Part shown: positions 62,281-64,000 of the stretch, piece after piece | Layout of the letters: every line of letters starts with the position of its first letter | Position numbering within the stretch: the stretch's first letter is position 1 | Assembly (NCBI GenBank): GCA_947168335.1 | Contig: CAMVLM010000002.1 | Span: 1 to 64,000, forward strand | DNA from: an uncultured Butyrivibrio sp. | GTDB lineage: Bacteria > Bacillota > Clostridia > Lachnospirales > Lachnospiraceae | Length of the DNA stretch: 64,000 nucleotides | Direction: 5' to 3' | Made by a program: the position numbers and the translations under genes | The notes under the pieces: generated by a model | What the model saw: only the letters and a program-made list of their open reading frames with translations | Told to the model about the DNA's origin: nothing | Databases searched by the model: none

Positions 62281-64000
62281 TTAGAGCATTTCCAGCAGTC
62301 CATCCCTGTCCACAGCAGATAAAAGCCTCTTTATATTTTTATATTTGTCCTTGAAATCATCCGGCATTCTGTAGTCATCCATCATGGCCACAACATCATC
62401 CGCACTGTCAAAATATGAACCTTCAACAAATTCCTTAAGACTCTTAAGGGCTCCTTCCAATTCTTCAGGTTCGATAAGCGGCTTCTGCAATTCGTCCTCT
62501 TTGCTTTCTTCCGCCCGTACCAAAGGTTCCAGAAAACCTGAATATTTCCTGTAATGCTCTAAAAGCTCGGGAGTTCTTCTTTCAATCTCATCCTTATCTT
62601 TTTTGTTTCCGCACTGTTCAAGATAAGCTGCAAGATTTGAAAGCTCTGTGGCTCCGATTACCCTTGCTGAACTCTTCAGACCGTGAACATAGGTAGTATA
62701 GTTTTCAAAATCACCGTATTTCCATGCATCCTCTATGGACAGAGCTTTTGATTCTATGGACAGGGCAAAATCTGTCGCAACGCTCATAAGTGCCCCGGGT
62801 CCTCCACAGTTCTTGGAACCTGCATCAAAATCGATACCCTCAAGATTGGTCATTATCTGTATGGCAGCCATATCATCGCTGCTTATCACATCCGTAGGAA
62901 TGGAATCATCAAAATCCGAATCCCCGGGTCTTGAAACCAGTTCATCAGGCAGATTTTTAAGTATTGTATCCTCAAGCCTTCCGGAATCAACAGGTTTTGG
63001 AAGATATCCCGTAAATCCCTCTTTAAGATACATCTCCCTTGCCCCGCTTATTACATTGGCTGTCAGTGCATATACGGGCACATCTTTGTTAAGGTTATCT
63101 TCCAGATCTTTCATTGAATGCAGCGTTTCAATTCCGTCCATCTTAGGCATTCTGTGATCAAGGAAGATAATGTTGTACTTATTCTCACAAACCATGTTGA
63201 GAGCTTCAAATCCACTCTCCGCTATATCAACCTGAATTCTTGTGGGCTTAAGCAGCCCCTGGATAACCGTGAGATTAGCCATGGTATCATCCACCACAAG
63301 TATTCTTGCTTCAGGTGCATGGAAACTCTCATGATATGTTTCCTGCCCCATCAGTGTCTCTTCATAGGTAGCTGCAAAGTCTCCTATCGGATTCCAGTTA
63401 AGCACTCTTTGTTTTACACTGAAAGAAAACTCGCTTCCCTTGCCATACTCACTGCTTACAAGAAGCTTGGAATCCATAAGTGCAAGGAGCTGCTTGACTA
63501 TATTCATGCCAAGTCCGGTACCCTCGATGGTTCTGTTCCTGCTCTCCTCGATTCTCTCAAAGGGCGAAAACAGCTTATCCATATCCTCTTTCCGGATTCC
63601 GATACCCGTATCCCTAACTCTGATCCTGAGCAGGATATTCTCGTCATCAAGCTTTTTATGGTCGATAAAAAGACTTACCGATCCTTCATTGGTGTACTTG
63701 ATCGCATTGGTAAGAATGTTCATGGCACACTGCTTGATGCGGATTTCATCACCCATGAGAATGCACGGTATTTCAGTGGAAATCTCGGTCTTAAAGTCGA
63801 GGTTCTTTCCCTTCATACGAACTTTACTGGTATTTATAAGATCATTCACCATTGAGCTGAAGTCATACTCAACGGGAATTATCTCCGTTTTACCCGCTTC
63901 GATTCTGGAGAAGTCCAGAATGTCATTAACAAGTCCAAGCAGCAGTTTTCCTGAACTGTTAACATTGGAAGCGTACTTTATAATATCAGGGTCCTTACTC
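62281..64000 (-). CDS. Hybrid sensor histidine kinase, C-terminal part, cut by window edge
   Basis: The frame is open to the right edge, giving about 573 residues. It enters within HisKA (KYASNVNSSGKLLLGLVND, ILDFSRIEAGKTEI), so the phospho-His and sensor lie outside. The ATPase domain has NILTNAIKYTNEGS, DTGIGI and GTGLGMNIV. The receiver Asp codon is at 63159-63157 (FLDHRMPKMDG), and the HPt has an intact His (62685-62683) in VHGLKSSARVIGA. It is a close paralog of the kinase at 29304-32270, with matching linker text such as SFHAPEARILVVDD. An ATG at 63852 is internal, not the start. Confidence 0.92.
   Translation of the reverse strand, partial: SKDPDIIKYASNVNSSGKLLLGLVNDILDFSRIEAGKTEIIPVEYDFSSMVNDLINTSKVRMKGKNLDFKTEISTEIPCILMGDEIRIKQCAMNILTNAIKYTNEGSVSLFIDHKKLDDENILLRIRVRDTGIGIRKEDMDKLFSPFERIEESRNRTIEGTGLGMNIVKQLLALMDSKLLVSSEYGKGSEFSFSVKQRVLNWNPIGDFAATYEETLMGQETYHESFHAPEARILVVDDTMANLTVIQGLLKPTRIQVDIAESGFEALNMVCENKYNIIFLDHRMPKMDGIETLHSMKDLEDNLNKDVPVYALTANVISGAREMYLKEGFTGYLPKPVDSGRLEDTILKNLPDELVSRPGDSDFDDSIPTDVISSDDMAAIQIMTNLEGIDFDAGSKNCGGPGALMSVATDFALSIESKALSIEDAWKYGDFENYTTYVHGLKSSARVIGATELSNLAAYLEQCGNKKDKDEIERRTPELLEHYRKYSGFLEPLVRAEESKEDELQKPLIEPEELEGALKSLKEFVEGSYFDSADDVVAMMDDYRMPDDFKDKYKNIKRLLSAVDRDGLLEML

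Overview
This is 64 kb of chromosomal core from a low-to-mid GC Gram-positive bacterium, most probably a member of the Lachnospiraceae resembling Butyrivibrio or Pseudobutyrivibrio. The basis is the gene content and style: the dgt-dnaG-rpoD-trmK cluster, a PPi-type phosphofructokinase, a domain-swapped GH3 glucosidase of the kind known from Butyrivibrio and Ruminococcus, AGGAGG-type ribosome binding sites, many hybrid histidine kinases, and small families I associate with Lachnospiraceae. The genus is an inference. I saw no tRNA, rRNA, CRISPR, insertion sequence or prophage. The only long stretch without a protein gene holds RNase P RNA.

Layout. 0-5.5 kb: dprA (cut by the left edge), comM, an AlkD-like DNA repair protein, pfp and a solitary pilT. 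5.5-10.2 kb: a cytoplasmic GH5 glycosidase, then hemW, lepA and rpsT on the minus strand. 10.3-16.8 kb: a small secreted protein with cystatin-like signatures, two CobW/G3E metallochaperone GTPases (one with a long His/Asp/Glu repeat), a membrane-anchored repeat/coiled-coil surface protein and a diguanylate cyclase. 16.8-26.3 kb: rnpB, a secreted trypsin-like protease, then the minus-strand macromolecular synthesis cluster (dgt-dnaG-rpoD-trmK-uridine kinase-like) preceded by three small envelope-type genes. 26.4-37.5 kb: a permuted GH3 glucosidase, a hybrid kinase, an aldo/keto reductase, and a plus-strand operon of one chemoreceptor with two sugar-binding-type lipoproteins. 37.5-48.1 kb: branched-chain amino acid ABC operon (livK-H-M-G-F) ending in a cytidylate-kinase-like gene, then radA, a small conserved protein, clpC and a YtrA-type GntR regulator. 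48.1-53.1 kb: an SH3b membrane protein and the purE-purM-purN-purD operon. 53.2-64 kb: a signalling block transcribed with pyrE, then divergent pyrF, a two-receiver regulator and another hybrid kinase cut by the right edge.

The most unusual item is the run pyrE - small membrane protein - hybrid kinase - hybrid kinase - receiver protein (60138 down to 53186). The second kinase ends in a complete DegV-family (fatty-acid-binding) domain where an HPt would be expected. The HPt-like domains of its two partners have lost the phospho-accepting histidine (Asn and Arg instead). This reads as one operon linking pyrimidine synthesis, a receiver-based relay and a lipid-binding output or input domain. I know of no described system of this form. 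A TGTGA-N6-TCACA palindrome lies in the pyrE/pyrF divergent region.

Other points worth a look are the chemoreceptor operon with orphan binding proteins, the 18/11-residue coiled-coil repeat protein, the cystatin-like secreted protein, Lys/Thr/Ala-rich tails on both RpoD and ClpC, a terminator whose 3' arm doubles as the dgt ribosome binding site, and a promoter buried in a perfect palindrome at 26.3 kb.
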